DNA of 64,000 bases from JAOUGY01 sp963785075 (GTDB lineage Bacteria > Actinomycetota > Acidimicrobiia > Spongiisociales > ZC4RG35), in the NCBI GenBank assembly GCA_963785075.1, contig CAWATW010000004.1:806001-870000 (forward strand), written 5' to 3'. Position 1 is the stretch's first letter. Each line of letters starts with the position of its first letter. The translations under genes and the position numbers were made by a program. Shown in pieces: positions 8,062 to 16,642 of this stretch. The notes under the pieces are model-generated. The model saw nothing but the letters and a program-made list of their open reading frames with translations. It was not told where the DNA came from and made no database searches.

Positions 8062-10260
8062 TCAGTACCCGTCCTGGAGCATCTGGGCGATGTCGCGGAC
8101 GCGCACTTCGTCGCCCTTTCCCAGCTCTTTGACACCGTCGTCGATCATCACGTAGCAGTATGGGCAGGACACGGCGATCTCGGTGGCACCGGTGGCCAAT
8201 GCCTCTTCGGCGCGCTCGATGTTCACCTTCTTGCCCGTGTGCTCCTCCATCCAGAAGCGGGCACCGCCCGCCCCGCAGCACAGGCCGCGCGTGCCGTGTC
8301 GTGGCATCTCGACCATGTCGACGTTGCCGGTCGCCGCGACGACCTCGCGGGGTGCCATGTAGATGTCGTTGTGACGCCCGAGGTAGCACGGGTCGTGATA
8401 GGTGACCTTCTTCTTCGGCATCGACTCCCCGGCCGCAGCGTTCACCCGTTTCTGCCGCAGCAGCTCGGCCAGCAGCTCGGAATGGTGGACCACCTCGTAG
8501 TCGCCGCCCATCTGCGGGTACTCGTTGGCGAGGGTGTTGAAGCAGTGCGGGCACTGCGTGATCACTTTCTTGACGCCGAGGTCGTCGAAGGTCTCGATGT
8601 TCTGGAGTGCGAGCTGCTGCCAGACGTACTCGTTTCCCGAACGCCGAGCCGGATCGCCGTTGCACATCTCCTTGGGACCGAGGATCGCAAAGTCGATGCC
8701 CGCTTCGGTCAGCAGCCTGGCCAGCGAGATGGTGACGGCCTGATTGCGGTCGTCGAAGCTCCCTGCACAACCCACGTACCAGAGGTATTCGGCGGAGTCG
8801 ACACCATCCTCACCGAGGATCTTCACGTCGAAGTCCAGCTTCTTGGTCCACGCGGCGCGGTCTTGTTGACCCATCCCCCACGGGTTGCCCTGGTTCTCCA
8901 TGGCCATGAAGGCTTTGCCCAATTCCGTGGGGAAGTTCGACTCCATGAGCGCCAGATATCGGCGCATGTCGAGGATCTTGTCCAGGATCTCGATGTTCAC
9001 CGGGCAGATCTCGTCACAGGCCTTGCACGACGTGCAGCTCCACACCTCTTCTGGCTGGACCCGATCCAGCACCCGCTCGGACTCGATGACGATGCCCTGT
9101 GCGAGGCCGACCGGCGTGGAGACGGGCGGGTGACCCGTCGCCGCCATGACCTCCCCTGTCTTCAGGACGATCTCGCGAGGATCCAGTGGCTTCCCCGTGA
9201 TGTTGGCGGGGCAGACCGATGTGCAGCGGCCACATATCGTGCAGGCATCCGTGTCGAACAACTGCTTCCAGGTGAACTCGGTGATCTCGGCGGCACCGAT
9301 CACCTCGATGTCCTCGGCCTCCATCAGATTGGGCATCGGCTTCATTGCGCCCTTTGGCCGATCGTTGGGCGACAGGAAGATGTTGGCGGGCGACGTCACC
9401 ATGTGCCGCAGCTTCGTGGTGGGCAGCATGACGAGGAAGGCCAGGAAGGCTCCCGAATGGCTGACCCAGAAGACCCGGTGCCAGTCACCCGCCGCCGAGT
9501 CGGCGAACAGGAACGACAGTGGGTAGCCGATGAAGCTGAACACCTCGAAATCGGGGCGCCCCATCCATGCGATGCGCGCGCCTTCGGTCAACAGACCCGT
9601 GATGCCGATGATTGCCAGCAACGTGAGGATCCACCCGTCCTCAGGCTTGGTCTTCGACCTGAGACGCCAGTGACGTTGGATGTAGCGACGTCCGAATGCC
9701 CATGTGAGGCCGCCGAGATACACGACGGCTGCCAGATCGAGGACCAGGCTGTATCCCTGATAGAAGCCGCCCTCGAGAAACTTCAGCGAGGTGGGAAGCA
9801 GATGGTCGATCTCGAGAGTGACGGTCCCGAGAAACAGGACCACGAAGCCGTAGTAGACCATCGCATGCATCAGCCCGGCTTGTTTGTCACGCATCAGCGT
9901 CTTCATACGGAGGGCCTGCTCCAAACGCCTGAAGCGCTCCCCCCAATCACCGGTTCGATTCTCGGATTGACCGCGCTGCCAGTTGCGCGCCCTCAGCGAG
10001 AACAAGTAGAGACTCACACCGAGGAAGGTGGCTGTTGCCACGTAGAACGCCGCCTCGAGCGCCTCGGGAATGTTCCCGAACACGACACGTCCGACTTCGG
10101 GCTCGAACTCGCCGGGCAGCTTCCCCAATGGCCACAACAACAACGTCCCAAGCGCGGCCACGACCGCCAGGATGAGCAGAACCTGGGAGGCGGTGGGAGG
10201 GCGACGCGGTGGACGTTCCTCGTCGCTCGTGTGCTCGTGCTCGTGGGTGACGGTCGCCAT
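8062..10260 (-). CDS. FadF-like membrane Fe-S oxidoreductase (heterodisulfide-reductase type)
   Basis: A 732-residue membrane protein. Residues ~25-300 hold several transmembrane helices resembling a NarI/HdrE-like cytochrome b module (LLILAVVAALGTLLLWPLG, MVYYGFVVLFLGTVTLEID). Two [4Fe-4S] motifs follow (DACTICGRCTSVCP and SCTSCKACDEICP), and then CCG-type domains (HDPCYLG, GLCCGAGGARFWM, SCPYCYVM). Such proteins couple electron-transfer flavoprotein or another donor to menaquinone in fatty-acid oxidation. The frame extends to 10947, but ATG 10260 is preferred: a TACACT hexamer lies 7 nt before it and the upstream frame contains no recognisable domain. No etf genes are in this window. Confidence 0.88.
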   Translation of the reverse strand: MATVTHEHEHTSDEERPPRRPPTASQVLLILAVVAALGTLLLWPLGKLPGEFEPEVGRVVFGNIPEALEAAFYVATATFLGVSLYLFSLRARNWQRGQSENRTGDWGERFRRLEQALRMKTLMRDKQAGLMHAMVYYGFVVLFLGTVTLEIDHLLPTSLKFLEGGFYQGYSLVLDLAAVVYLGGLTWAFGRRYIQRHWRLRSKTKPEDGWILTLLAIIGITGLLTEGARIAWMGRPDFEVFSFIGYPLSFLFADSAAGDWHRVFWVSHSGAFLAFLVMLPTTKLRHMVTSPANIFLSPNDRPKGAMKPMPNLMEAEDIEVIGAAEITEFTWKQLFDTDACTICGRCTSVCPANITGKPLDPREIVLKTGEVMAATGHPPVSTPVGLAQGIVIESERVLDRVQPEEVWSCTSCKACDEICPVNIEILDKILDMRRYLALMESNFPTELGKAFMAMENQGNPWGMGQQDRAAWTKKLDFDVKILGEDGVDSAEYLWYVGCAGSFDDRNQAVTISLARLLTEAGIDFAILGPKEMCNGDPARRSGNEYVWQQLALQNIETFDDLGVKKVITQCPHCFNTLANEYPQMGGDYEVVHHSELLAELLRQKRVNAAAGESMPKKKVTYHDPCYLGRHNDIYMAPREVVAATGNVDMVEMPRHGTRGLCCGAGGARFWMEEHTGKKVNIERAEEALATGATEIAVSCPYCYVMIDDGVKELGKGDEVRVRDIAQMLQDGY

Positions 10261-10267
10261 GCGGGCG

Positions 10268-10273
10268 AGTGTA
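10268..10273 (-). promoter_or_regulatory. -10 hexamer TACACT of the FadF-like gene
   Basis: TACACT is followed by 7 nt and the ATG at 10260. This matches the repeated TANNNT-N6-9-start pattern in this window and suggests a leaderless transcript. Confidence 0.5.
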
Positions 10274-10375
10274 TCGGGAGTGATGGTCGGGCGGGAACAT
10301 CCGCCGAGAGGGTCGCCAACCCGCCACGTTTGGCGGCGATTTGGTGTCAGGGCGCTGCAGTGAGAAAGTCGTTGC

Positions 10376-10528
10376 ATGCCTAGACCAAGTCCCGGCGCGT
10401 TCGCCCAGAACTGGCGGACCTCGAACGCCTCATTCGGGGAGAAGCTGCGAATGCTCGCCAAGAACACGGCCATCAAGGCCAAGAACCGGTCGGACTGTTG
10501 CGGCAACTTCGGCGAGGTGGGCTGTTGA
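10376..10528 (+). CDS. Small basic protein with Cys-rich C-terminus (50 residues)
   Basis: ATG at 10376, a GAGAAAG ribosome-site-like run just upstream, and a stop at 10528. The product starts MPRPSPGAFAQNWRTSN, has a basic middle (KNTAIKAKNR) and ends in SDCCGNFGEVGC. The CCGN-G-GC tail resembles a small-protein ending that I recall from actinobacterial and Chloroflexi genomes, but I cannot name the family. Four Cys or fewer in a short tail could bind a metal. It is divergent from the FadF-like gene and followed directly by a hairpin, which supports a real transcription unit. Confidence 0.6.
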   Translation: MPRPSPGAFAQNWRTSNASFGEKLRMLAKNTAIKAKNRSDCCGNFGEVGC

Positions 10529-10573
10529 GTGGGACCGCAGGACTCCGGTCCGGAGTCACACGGACACTCCCAC
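10529..10573 (+). terminator. Nested inverted repeat after the small Cys protein
   Basis: An outer stem GTGGGA (10529-10534) pairs with TCCCAC (10568-10573). An inner stem GACTCCGG (10541-10548) pairs with CCGGAGTC (10550-10557). It begins at the base after the stop codon. No T-run follows, so a factor-dependent terminator or mRNA-stabilising structure is equally possible. Confidence 0.5.
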
Positions 10574-11029
10574 GAACACTGAGCCACGCCGGCAAGACCC
10601 CCGGCTGAGGTCGATGTCAGAAGCCCACGCAGGAATTTCGAATGGCGCGAAGGAGCTGAACCTGGACTCAGGTGCCGTGTCCCGACTCGCCGAGCGGTGA
10701 ACGGCAGCGGCAGCACTCCTCCAGGCGCTTCGCGCCGAAGGGCTATGGCATCGACGCGCTCGTCGCTGCTCGTGCAGAGCCCGGTGGCTCGGTTCTGACG
10801 TCGGACAAGACCGATTTCGGTGCGCCGGCCGTTCACGTTCAGGATGTCTGCGTCGAACGAGTCTGATGTCGAGCATGCCACGCCTCGGGTGCACGACCGT
10901 CCGCCGAGGATCCACTTCGACCTCGCCAGGTTCCGGCTCGGAGACACCCGGGTCTTCTGTGCCTCGCGGCCGCAACGGTGCGAAGCCGGGCGCTCCGTGT
11001 CACCTTCCCGACGACAGGGGTCACGGTGC
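10574..11029. other. Intergenic stretch with little recognisable content
   Basis: This 456-bp stretch separates the small Cys protein from the end of pgi. Apart from the PIN-like fragment at 10738-10866, no gene, tRNA or clear promoter could be supported. The open frames across it have compositionally biased, non-protein-like translations. Confidence 0.5.
10738..10866 (+). pseudogene. Possible remnant of a VapC-type PIN-domain toxin C-terminus
   Basis: The translation GYGIDALVAARAEPGGSVLTSDKTDF, followed by about 17 residues to a stop, resembles the last third of PIN nucleases. There, an Asp in a 'D-A-x-V-A-A' helix precedes 'G-x-x-x-L-T-S-D-x-x-D-F'. Nothing matching the first two thirds of the domain or an antitoxin was found upstream. 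If the match is right, this is a decayed toxin-antitoxin locus. The match is short and made by eye, so chance resemblance is possible. Confidence 0.35.
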
Positions 11030-12655
11030 TCAGTTCGGGCGGTTGCACGCTTCGCGGTATCGAGTGATGAGTGCGTTGGTCGAAGCGTCGTGCTCGAGCG
11101 TGGGTGCTTCGTCCGATTCGAGCTCTGAGATGATCGTGGTGGCGAGCGCCTTCCCGAGCTCCACGCCCCACTGATCGAAGGAGTTGATGCCCCAGATCGT
11201 CCCTTGGACGAACACCTTGTGTTCGTAGAGGGCGATCAGCTGACCGAGGACCGCGGGCGTCAACTTGGGAGCGAGGATCATGGAGGTGGGACGATTCCCG
11301 GGGAAGGTCCGGTGCGGCACGAGGTCGCCGTCCACTCCCCCTGCTCGGACCTCCTCTGCCGTCTTGCCGAAAGCCAGAGCCTCTGCCTGGGCGAACAAGT
11401 TGCCCATGAGCAGGTCGTGCTGATTCCCGATGTCGTCCGTTGGCTCGAGGAAGCCGATCAGATCGGCGGGCACCACCGTCGTGCCCTGGTGCAGCAGCTG
11501 AAAGAACGCGTGCTGACCGTTGGTGCCGGGCTCTCCCCACACGATGGGGCCGGTGTTGTGGTCGACGCCGGTGCCGTCGAGCTGGACCCGCTTGCCATTC
11601 GATTCCATGTCGAGCTGCTGCAGGTACGCCGCAAACCTGTCGAGGTCCTGGGCGTAGGGCAGCACCGCGTAGGTCGACAAGCCGTTGAAGTTGCGATACC
11701 AGATCCCCAACAGGGCCAGCAGCACGGGGATGTTCGAATCCAATGGCGCGTCCCGAAAGTGCTCGTCCATCGTCCGGAACCCTTCGAGCATCTCGCCGAA
11801 AGCGCCCGGCCCGATGGCGATCATGAGCGACAGCCCGATCGCCGAGTCCATCGAATATCGTCCCCCGACCCAGTCCCAGAAGCCGAACATGTTGTTCGTG
11901 TCGATTCCGAACGCGGCCACTTCGTCGGCGTTGGTGGAGACTGCGACGAAGTGTGTGGCGACGGCAGCTTCGTCGTCGAGCGCATCGACCAACCACGTGC
12001 GGGCGTTACGGGCGTTGGTGAGGGTCTCGAGGGTCGTGAAGGTCTTCGAAGCCACGATGAACAGCGTCTGCTCGGGGTCGATCCCGTGCAGGGCGGCGGC
12101 CAGGTGAGCCGGATCGATATTCGATACGAATCGAACATCGATTCGGGGTTCCCGGTAGGCCCGAAGCGCGTGGTACGCCATGACCGGCCCCAGGTCGGAG
12201 CCCCCGATCCCGATGTTGACGACGGTCCGGATCGGACGTCCCGAGTGGCCAACCCACTCGCCTGACCGCACCCGATCGGCGAAGCGTGCCATGCGGTCCA
12301 GGACGTCGTGGACACCGGGAACGACGTCTTCCCCGTCCACGTACACCGCAGCTGACTTCGGCGCTCGGAGCGCGGTGTGGAGCACTGCGCGGTCCTCGGT
12401 CACGTTGATGTGTTCGCCGTCGAACATCGCCTGCCGTCGCCCCGTGACGTCGGCGGCACGGGCGAGATCGACCAGGCCATCGAGAATCCGGTCTGTGACC
12501 AGATGCTTGCTCAGATCCACGATCAGATCACCTGCGCCAAGAGTGAACCGCTCGGCGCGTCCCGGATCCGAGGCGAACAGCTCCCGGAGCTCGAGCCGTT
12601 CGTCGGAGAGCGCCTCCAGCGCTGCCCACTGATCCGTCCTGCTGATCGATTCCAC
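11030..12655 (-). CDS. pgi: Glucose-6-phosphate isomerase
   Basis: A 541-residue Pgi that interconverts glucose-6-P and fructose-6-P. Signatures are VVNIGIGGSDLGP, the long SIS-fold segment FIVASKTFTTLETLTNA, VGGRYSMDSAIGLS, WGEPGTNGQHAFFQLLHQGT and a C-terminal GINSFDQWGVELGK. The start is GTG at 12655, with AAGGAG 5 nt upstream inside the end of zwf. It is the last gene of the operon running from the poly-gamma-glutamate-hydrolase-like gene through gnd and zwf, so sugar phosphate can be recycled through the oxidative pentose phosphate branch. Confidence 0.96.
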   Translation of the reverse strand: MESISRTDQWAALEALSDERLELRELFASDPGRAERFTLGAGDLIVDLSKHLVTDRILDGLVDLARAADVTGRRQAMFDGEHINVTEDRAVLHTALRAPKSAAVYVDGEDVVPGVHDVLDRMARFADRVRSGEWVGHSGRPIRTVVNIGIGGSDLGPVMAYHALRAYREPRIDVRFVSNIDPAHLAAALHGIDPEQTLFIVASKTFTTLETLTNARNARTWLVDALDDEAAVATHFVAVSTNADEVAAFGIDTNNMFGFWDWVGGRYSMDSAIGLSLMIAIGPGAFGEMLEGFRTMDEHFRDAPLDSNIPVLLALLGIWYRNFNGLSTYAVLPYAQDLDRFAAYLQQLDMESNGKRVQLDGTGVDHNTGPIVWGEPGTNGQHAFFQLLHQGTTVVPADLIGFLEPTDDIGNQHDLLMGNLFAQAEALAFGKTAEEVRAGGVDGDLVPHRTFPGNRPTSMILAPKLTPAVLGQLIALYEHKVFVQGTIWGINSFDQWGVELGKALATTIISELESDEAPTLEHDASTNALITRYREACNRPN

Positions 12656-12665
12656 CGCTACTCCT

Positions 12666-14042
12666 TCATCGCTCCGGGGTGAGCCATTCCCACCCCTCTT
12701 CGAGGAGCGAGTCCGTTTCGCCCGGACCCCAACTGCCCCGACGGTAGGTGATGGCAGGCTCGTCCTTGGTCAGTACCGGGTCGACGATCCTCCACGCCTC
12801 TGTCACCCCGTCCTGACGGGCGAACAGGCGCGGGTCGCCACGGAGCGCATCTCCGAGCAGCCGGTCGTAGGCATCACGCCCGCGCCCCTGCACCTTCTCG
12901 TTGTCGACTTCGAGCTCCACCGGTGCGCTCACCAGTTCGTCGCCCGGGCGTTTCGCCTGCATCGCCAACGAGATCACGTCCCCGGGCTTCGAGCGGAACC
13001 GGATCCGATTCGGCCCTGGCTCACAGTGGGTGTCGGTGAACAACGGTCGCGGCGGCTGCTCGAACTCGATCACGGCCTCGGTGACGGTCCGGGCCATCGC
13101 CTTGCCGGTCCGGACGATCCACGGCACGCCCGCCCATCGCCATGAATCGATCTCCAGCCGGACCGCGGCGAACGTCTCGGTGTCGGACCCCGTGGCCACG
13201 TCGTCTTCCTGGAGGTAGCCGTCGTACTGGCCCCTCACCACGTCGCCGGGATCCAGCGTCCTGATCGCCTTCAGCACCTTGGCCCGTTCGTCCCGCAGCG
13301 CGTCGGGATCCTGTGAGACCGGGGGCTCCATCGCCAGCAGCGACACCATCTGAAAGAGGTGGTTCTGGACCACGTCGCGAATCGCCCCGACCGAGTCGTA
13401 GAACTTGCCCCGCCCCTCCACGTCGAAGGCCTCCGCCATCGTGAGCTGGACACCACGCACGTAGTGCCGGTTCCAGACGGGTTCGAGAATGGTGTTGGCG
13501 AACCGGTACACCATGATGTTCTGGACGGCCTCTTTGCCCAGAAAGTGGTCGATCCGGTACACCCGGTCTTCGGAGTAGTACTGGTGGACGATGTCGTTGA
13601 GCTCGGCGGCCGATGCCGCGTCGCGCCCGAATGGTTTCTCGAGCACCACCCGTCCCTGGTCGGTGAGTCCAACCCGCGCCAGACCCTGCACCACATCGTC
13701 GAACAGTGAAGGCGGGATTGCCAGGTAGCAGACGACGTTGCGGATCCCATCGAGACGCTTCACGATGTCGTCGTAGACCGTGCGGTCCCGATAGTCCCCG
13801 GCCACGTAGCAGAGGTGGTCCGCCAATCGGCGGAACACATCCTCGTCGATGTCGACGTCGCTCGCCTCGACCGCTTCCCGGGCTCGGTCCTTCAATTCGG
13901 CGTCGGTCCAGTCGCTCGACGCCACACCCACGACGGGCATGTCGAGCATCCCGGTCCGGGTCAACTCGTACAGAGCCAAGAACAGCTTCTTCTTGGCAAG
14001 GTCGCCGGTGATCCCGAAGAGGACGAGTGCGTCTGCTTTCAT
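12666..14042 (-). CDS. zwf: Glucose-6-phosphate 1-dehydrogenase
   Basis: A 458-residue enzyme producing NADPH and 6-phosphogluconolactone. The Rossmann motif is ALVLFGITGDLAKKKLF. The substrate motif RIDHFLGKEAVQNI contains the conserved catalytic His and Lys. WAGVPWIVRTGKAM is the usual later signature. The N-terminus begins directly at the dinucleotide site, and the start overlaps the gnd stop by 4 nt (ATGA). No 6-phosphogluconolactonase gene is visible in the window. Confidence 0.96.
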   Translation of the reverse strand: MKADALVLFGITGDLAKKKLFLALYELTRTGMLDMPVVGVASSDWTDAELKDRAREAVEASDVDIDEDVFRRLADHLCYVAGDYRDRTVYDDIVKRLDGIRNVVCYLAIPPSLFDDVVQGLARVGLTDQGRVVLEKPFGRDAASAAELNDIVHQYYSEDRVYRIDHFLGKEAVQNIMVYRFANTILEPVWNRHYVRGVQLTMAEAFDVEGRGKFYDSVGAIRDVVQNHLFQMVSLLAMEPPVSQDPDALRDERAKVLKAIRTLDPGDVVRGQYDGYLQEDDVATGSDTETFAAVRLEIDSWRWAGVPWIVRTGKAMARTVTEAVIEFEQPPRPLFTDTHCEPGPNRIRFRSKPGDVISLAMQAKRPGDELVSAPVELEVDNEKVQGRGRDAYDRLLGDALRGDPRLFARQDGVTEAWRIVDPVLTKDEPAITYRRGSWGPGETDSLLEEGWEWLTPER

Positions 14043-15055
14043 CGCGTTCGCTCCGGGTGGCCTCCGAATTGATCACGCATGGCCGAGAGCACCTGATTGG
14101 CAAAGTCGTCGCGCCCTCGGCTGGCAAAACGATCGAAGAGAGCAGAGGCGAGGACCGGTGCAGGCACTCCGATGTCGATCGCGCTCTGGAGCGTCCACCG
14201 GCCCTCGCCCGAGTCCGAAACCCTGCCCCGATACTCGGCGAGGTCTGGGCTCGATGCGAGTGCGTCGGCGGTCAGGTCGAGCAACCATGATCCAATGACG
14301 CTGCCGCGCCGCCAGACTTCGGCGACGGCCGCCACATCGATGTCGAACCGATGGTTCTCTGGGTGGCTCAGGGGGGCGGTCTCGGCATCGGCACTCCTCT
14401 CATCCGCACCCACCCCGGCATGGCGGAGGATGTTCAGGCCCTCGGCATATGCCGCCATCAAGCCGTACTCGATGCCATTGTGGACCATCTTCACGAAGTG
14501 CCCGGCGCCCGAAGGACCGCAATGGACATAGCCCTGCTCCGCAACGTCTGGCCGGCCAGTGCGGCCGGGCGTTCGTGGCGCCGCCCCCACGCCTGGTGCG
14601 AGTGCGGCGAAGATCGGATCGAGTCGAGCGACCACCTCGGGCTCCCCACCGATCATGAGGCAATATCCGCGGTCCAACCCGAACACGCCGCCACTGGTCC
14701 CCACATCGACGAACGAAATGCGCCGTTCGGCGAGGCGGGCGGAATGATCCATGGACTCCCGGTAGAAGCTGTTGCCGCCGTCGATGATGACGTCGTCTGC
14801 GGACAGCACGTCCGCCACATCGTCGACGACTCGCGGCGCGACAGCGGCGGGAACCATGAGCCAGACGGCGCGTGGGGCCGTGAGCTTCGACGCCAGGTCT
14901 TCCAGCGATCCGGTGGCCACGGCACCTTCGCCTGCCAGCTCTGCCACCGCCTCCGCGTCGAGGTCGTGAACCACGACCTCATGTCCGGACTTCATGAGAC
15001 GGCGGGCCATGTTCGAGCCCATTCGCCCCAGGCCAACCATTCCGATCTGCATCAC
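14039..15055 (-). CDS. gnd: 6-phosphogluconate dehydrogenase, decarboxylating
   Basis: A 338-residue short-form (YqeC/GntZ-type) enzyme that makes ribulose-5-P, CO2 and NAD(P)H. It shows the Rossmann motif MVGLGRMGSNMARRL, the DGGNSFYRES substrate loop, the DVGTSGGVFGLDRG loop and HFVKMVHNGIEYGLMAAYAEG with the catalytic Lys. This shorter class is often NAD-preferring; cofactor choice cannot be read here. The ATG overlaps the stop of the upstream hydrolase-like gene (ATGA). Confidence 0.94.
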   Translation of the reverse strand: MMQIGMVGLGRMGSNMARRLMKSGHEVVVHDLDAEAVAELAGEGAVATGSLEDLASKLTAPRAVWLMVPAAVAPRVVDDVADVLSADDVIIDGGNSFYRESMDHSARLAERRISFVDVGTSGGVFGLDRGYCLMIGGEPEVVARLDPIFAALAPGVGAAPRTPGRTGRPDVAEQGYVHCGPSGAGHFVKMVHNGIEYGLMAAYAEGLNILRHAGVGADERSADAETAPLSHPENHRFDIDVAAVAEVWRRGSVIGSWLLDLTADALASSPDLAEYRGRVSDSGEGRWTLQSAIDIGVPAPVLASALFDRFASRGRDDFANQVLSAMRDQFGGHPERTR

Positions 15056-15615
15056 ACGCCTCCGCTGCGAACGTCCTCGGCGATCACCTGAGTCAGCGCC
15101 TCCACCACCTTGCCACGATGTGGGGCCAACCGGGTCGCGGCCGACATCTCCAGTTGTACCCCTCCGCCAGACGAGAGATTCACCGGATTGCGAGCGTGCC
15201 GGCCCCTGAGCCCCTGCGGGATGTCGCGCAAGTCGTCGACGACCCTGACCTCGGTGTTCGACCGCAACCGTTGCGCCACCCGGGCACGGTACGAATCGTT
15301 GGTGCCCCCGACGAGAATCGACCGCCGCAGGTGATCGCGTCCGAAGCCGTGCAGGCTCACCACCCGATCGACGTGATCCAGGAATGCAGCCAGCTGCGGA
15401 CTGTGCTGCGGGTCATATCTGGTCGACGGGATGTGCCATGCAAGCGTCTCGGCCTGCTCGACCACATACAACGAAGCGCCGGTGGCGACCGCGATCTCGC
15501 GCGCCATTTCGGCGGTCTCGGCTTCGATCCCCCCGTGGATGGCCATCACCCCGATCGACCCCCCGAGCACCACCTCCTCGGAGACGAGCGGATGAGCGAG
15601 CAGTTCGTCGAGCAC
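15052..15615 (-). CDS. Poly-gamma-glutamate hydrolase family protein
   Basis: About 187 residues from GTG 15615, with no strong ribosome site; the frame is open further upstream through repeats and antisense to pspA. Features are MAIHGGIEAETAEMA with a likely metal-binding His and Glu, a VVSLHGFG segment, and RSILVGGTNDSYRARVAQRL. These match the zinc-dependent hydrolases first known from phage poly-gamma-glutamate depolymerases. The substrate here is unknown. It is the first gene of the operon with gnd, zwf and pgi, which is an unexpected partner for sugar metabolism. Confidence 0.72.
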   Translation of the reverse strand: MLDELLAHPLVSEEVVLGGSIGVMAIHGGIEAETAEMAREIAVATGASLYVVEQAETLAWHIPSTRYDPQHSPQLAAFLDHVDRVVSLHGFGRDHLRRSILVGGTNDSYRARVAQRLRSNTEVRVVDDLRDIPQGLRGRHARNPVNLSSGGGVQLEMSAATRLAPHRGKVVEALTQVIAEDVRSGGV

Positions 15616-15629
15616 CCCAGGGAAGGTAG

Positions 15630-15730
15630 TGCGTCGTGCGTCGTGCGTCGTGCGTCGGACAAGACGCAGGACACGAGACAAACTGATCCGGTGCGCAGGA
15701 CGCAAGACGCAGGACACAAGACGCAAGATG
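15630..15730. repeat. Short tandem and near-tandem repeats
   Basis: Four exact 7-bp units TGCGTCG occupy 15630-15657. They are followed by two 19-bp copies, AAGACGCAGGACACGAGAC at 15661-15679 and AAGACGCAGGACACAAGAC at 15704-15722, which differ at one base, with degenerate GACGCAAGA words between and after. The block sits between pspA and the hydrolase-like gene. Confidence 0.75.
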
Positions 15731-15767
15731 CCGGAGAGGCGAACCCCCGGCTCGGCAAAGCCGGCTT

Positions 15768-16526
15768 CTAGGCGGGAGCCGCCTCCGTGCCTCCCGTGCC
15801 GGCGTCGCCTTCGGTGGCGAGACCCAGCTCTCGCTTCAGCTCTTCGAGCTTGGCATCGGCCTGGGCGATGGAGATCGCCTCCTTCAGCTCGGACTCGGCG
15901 CCTTCCGGGGTGGCTTCGCGGAGCTCGGTGCGAGCCTTGGCGCTGGCCAGCCGCTGCTGGATCTTCTCTTCGACCTTCTCGAGCGAGGGAGCTTCGACTT
16001 CCATGCTCGTGGAGATCGAATCCACCGCGCTGTTGACGGCCTCCTGCATCTTGGCCTGCTGGAGTTGGCCGACGAGCTGCATGCGCTTTGCGGCGAGCTC
16101 TTGCAGACGCATGGCGTTCTGCTGCACGGCCGTCTTGGCCTGATCGGCCTGTCCGATTGCGATCTCGTACTGCTCCTTGAGACCGTTGAGATTGGACTCT
16201 GCTGCCTGCAGCTTGAGGGCGAGGGACTGGGCGGCCTGGGTCCACTTGGACTGCTCGGCAGTGTCACCGGCATTCTTCGCCTGCTCGGCTCTCATCAGGG
16301 CCGACTTGGCCATCTCGCGGGCCTCACCGACGTCCTTCGCAGACCCTTCGATCTTCTGCTCGATCTGTGTGCGGTGGGCGATCACCTTTGCAGCCTGGTT
16401 GCGGAGGTCCTGATCGCGCTTCTTGGCCTCGGTGATCGCTTGCTCGATCTCGATCTCAGGGTTCATCGCCCTTTCGGCACCCGAACGGAAGAGCTGTTTC
16501 AGATAGCCCCAGATTCTCTTGAACAT
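15768..16526 (-). CDS. pspA: PspA/IM30/Vipp1 family membrane-stress protein
   Basis: A 252-residue protein that is almost entirely predicted coiled coil after the N-terminal FKRIWGYLKQLFRSGAERAMNPE segment, an amphipathic helix typical of PspA. Heptads run through IEIEQAITEAKKRDQDLRNQ, LALKLQAAESNLNGLKEQYE and EKVEEKIQQRLASAKA. The family forms ESCRT-III-like oligomers that protect the inner membrane. It lies downstream of a TPM-domain membrane protein on the same strand (gap 116 nt). A short stem, CCGGCT pairing with AGCCGG at its 3' end, may help terminate transcription. Confidence 0.9.
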   Translation of the reverse strand: MFKRIWGYLKQLFRSGAERAMNPEIEIEQAITEAKKRDQDLRNQAAKVIAHRTQIEQKIEGSAKDVGEAREMAKSALMRAEQAKNAGDTAEQSKWTQAAQSLALKLQAAESNLNGLKEQYEIAIGQADQAKTAVQQNAMRLQELAAKRMQLVGQLQQAKMQEAVNSAVDSISTSMEVEAPSLEKVEEKIQQRLASAKARTELREATPEGAESELKEAISIAQADAKLEELKRELGLATEGDAGTGGTEAAPA

Positions 16527-16642
16527 GACCTCGAAACCCCTGTAGTCGCTGGTGCGCCCATCCTAGGCGCTCGGCCCAGGCGAGGATCCGCCACCGGTCG
16601 GGGATCTGTCCGGGTACCGGCCGCGTCCAGGTGGCCGCGGGC

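Noticed and set aside
10670..10760. tRNA-Ser/Leu-like D-arm (GCCGAGCGGTGAACGGC)
   Set aside because: No matching anticodon stem, T-arm or acceptor stem follows at the proper distances.
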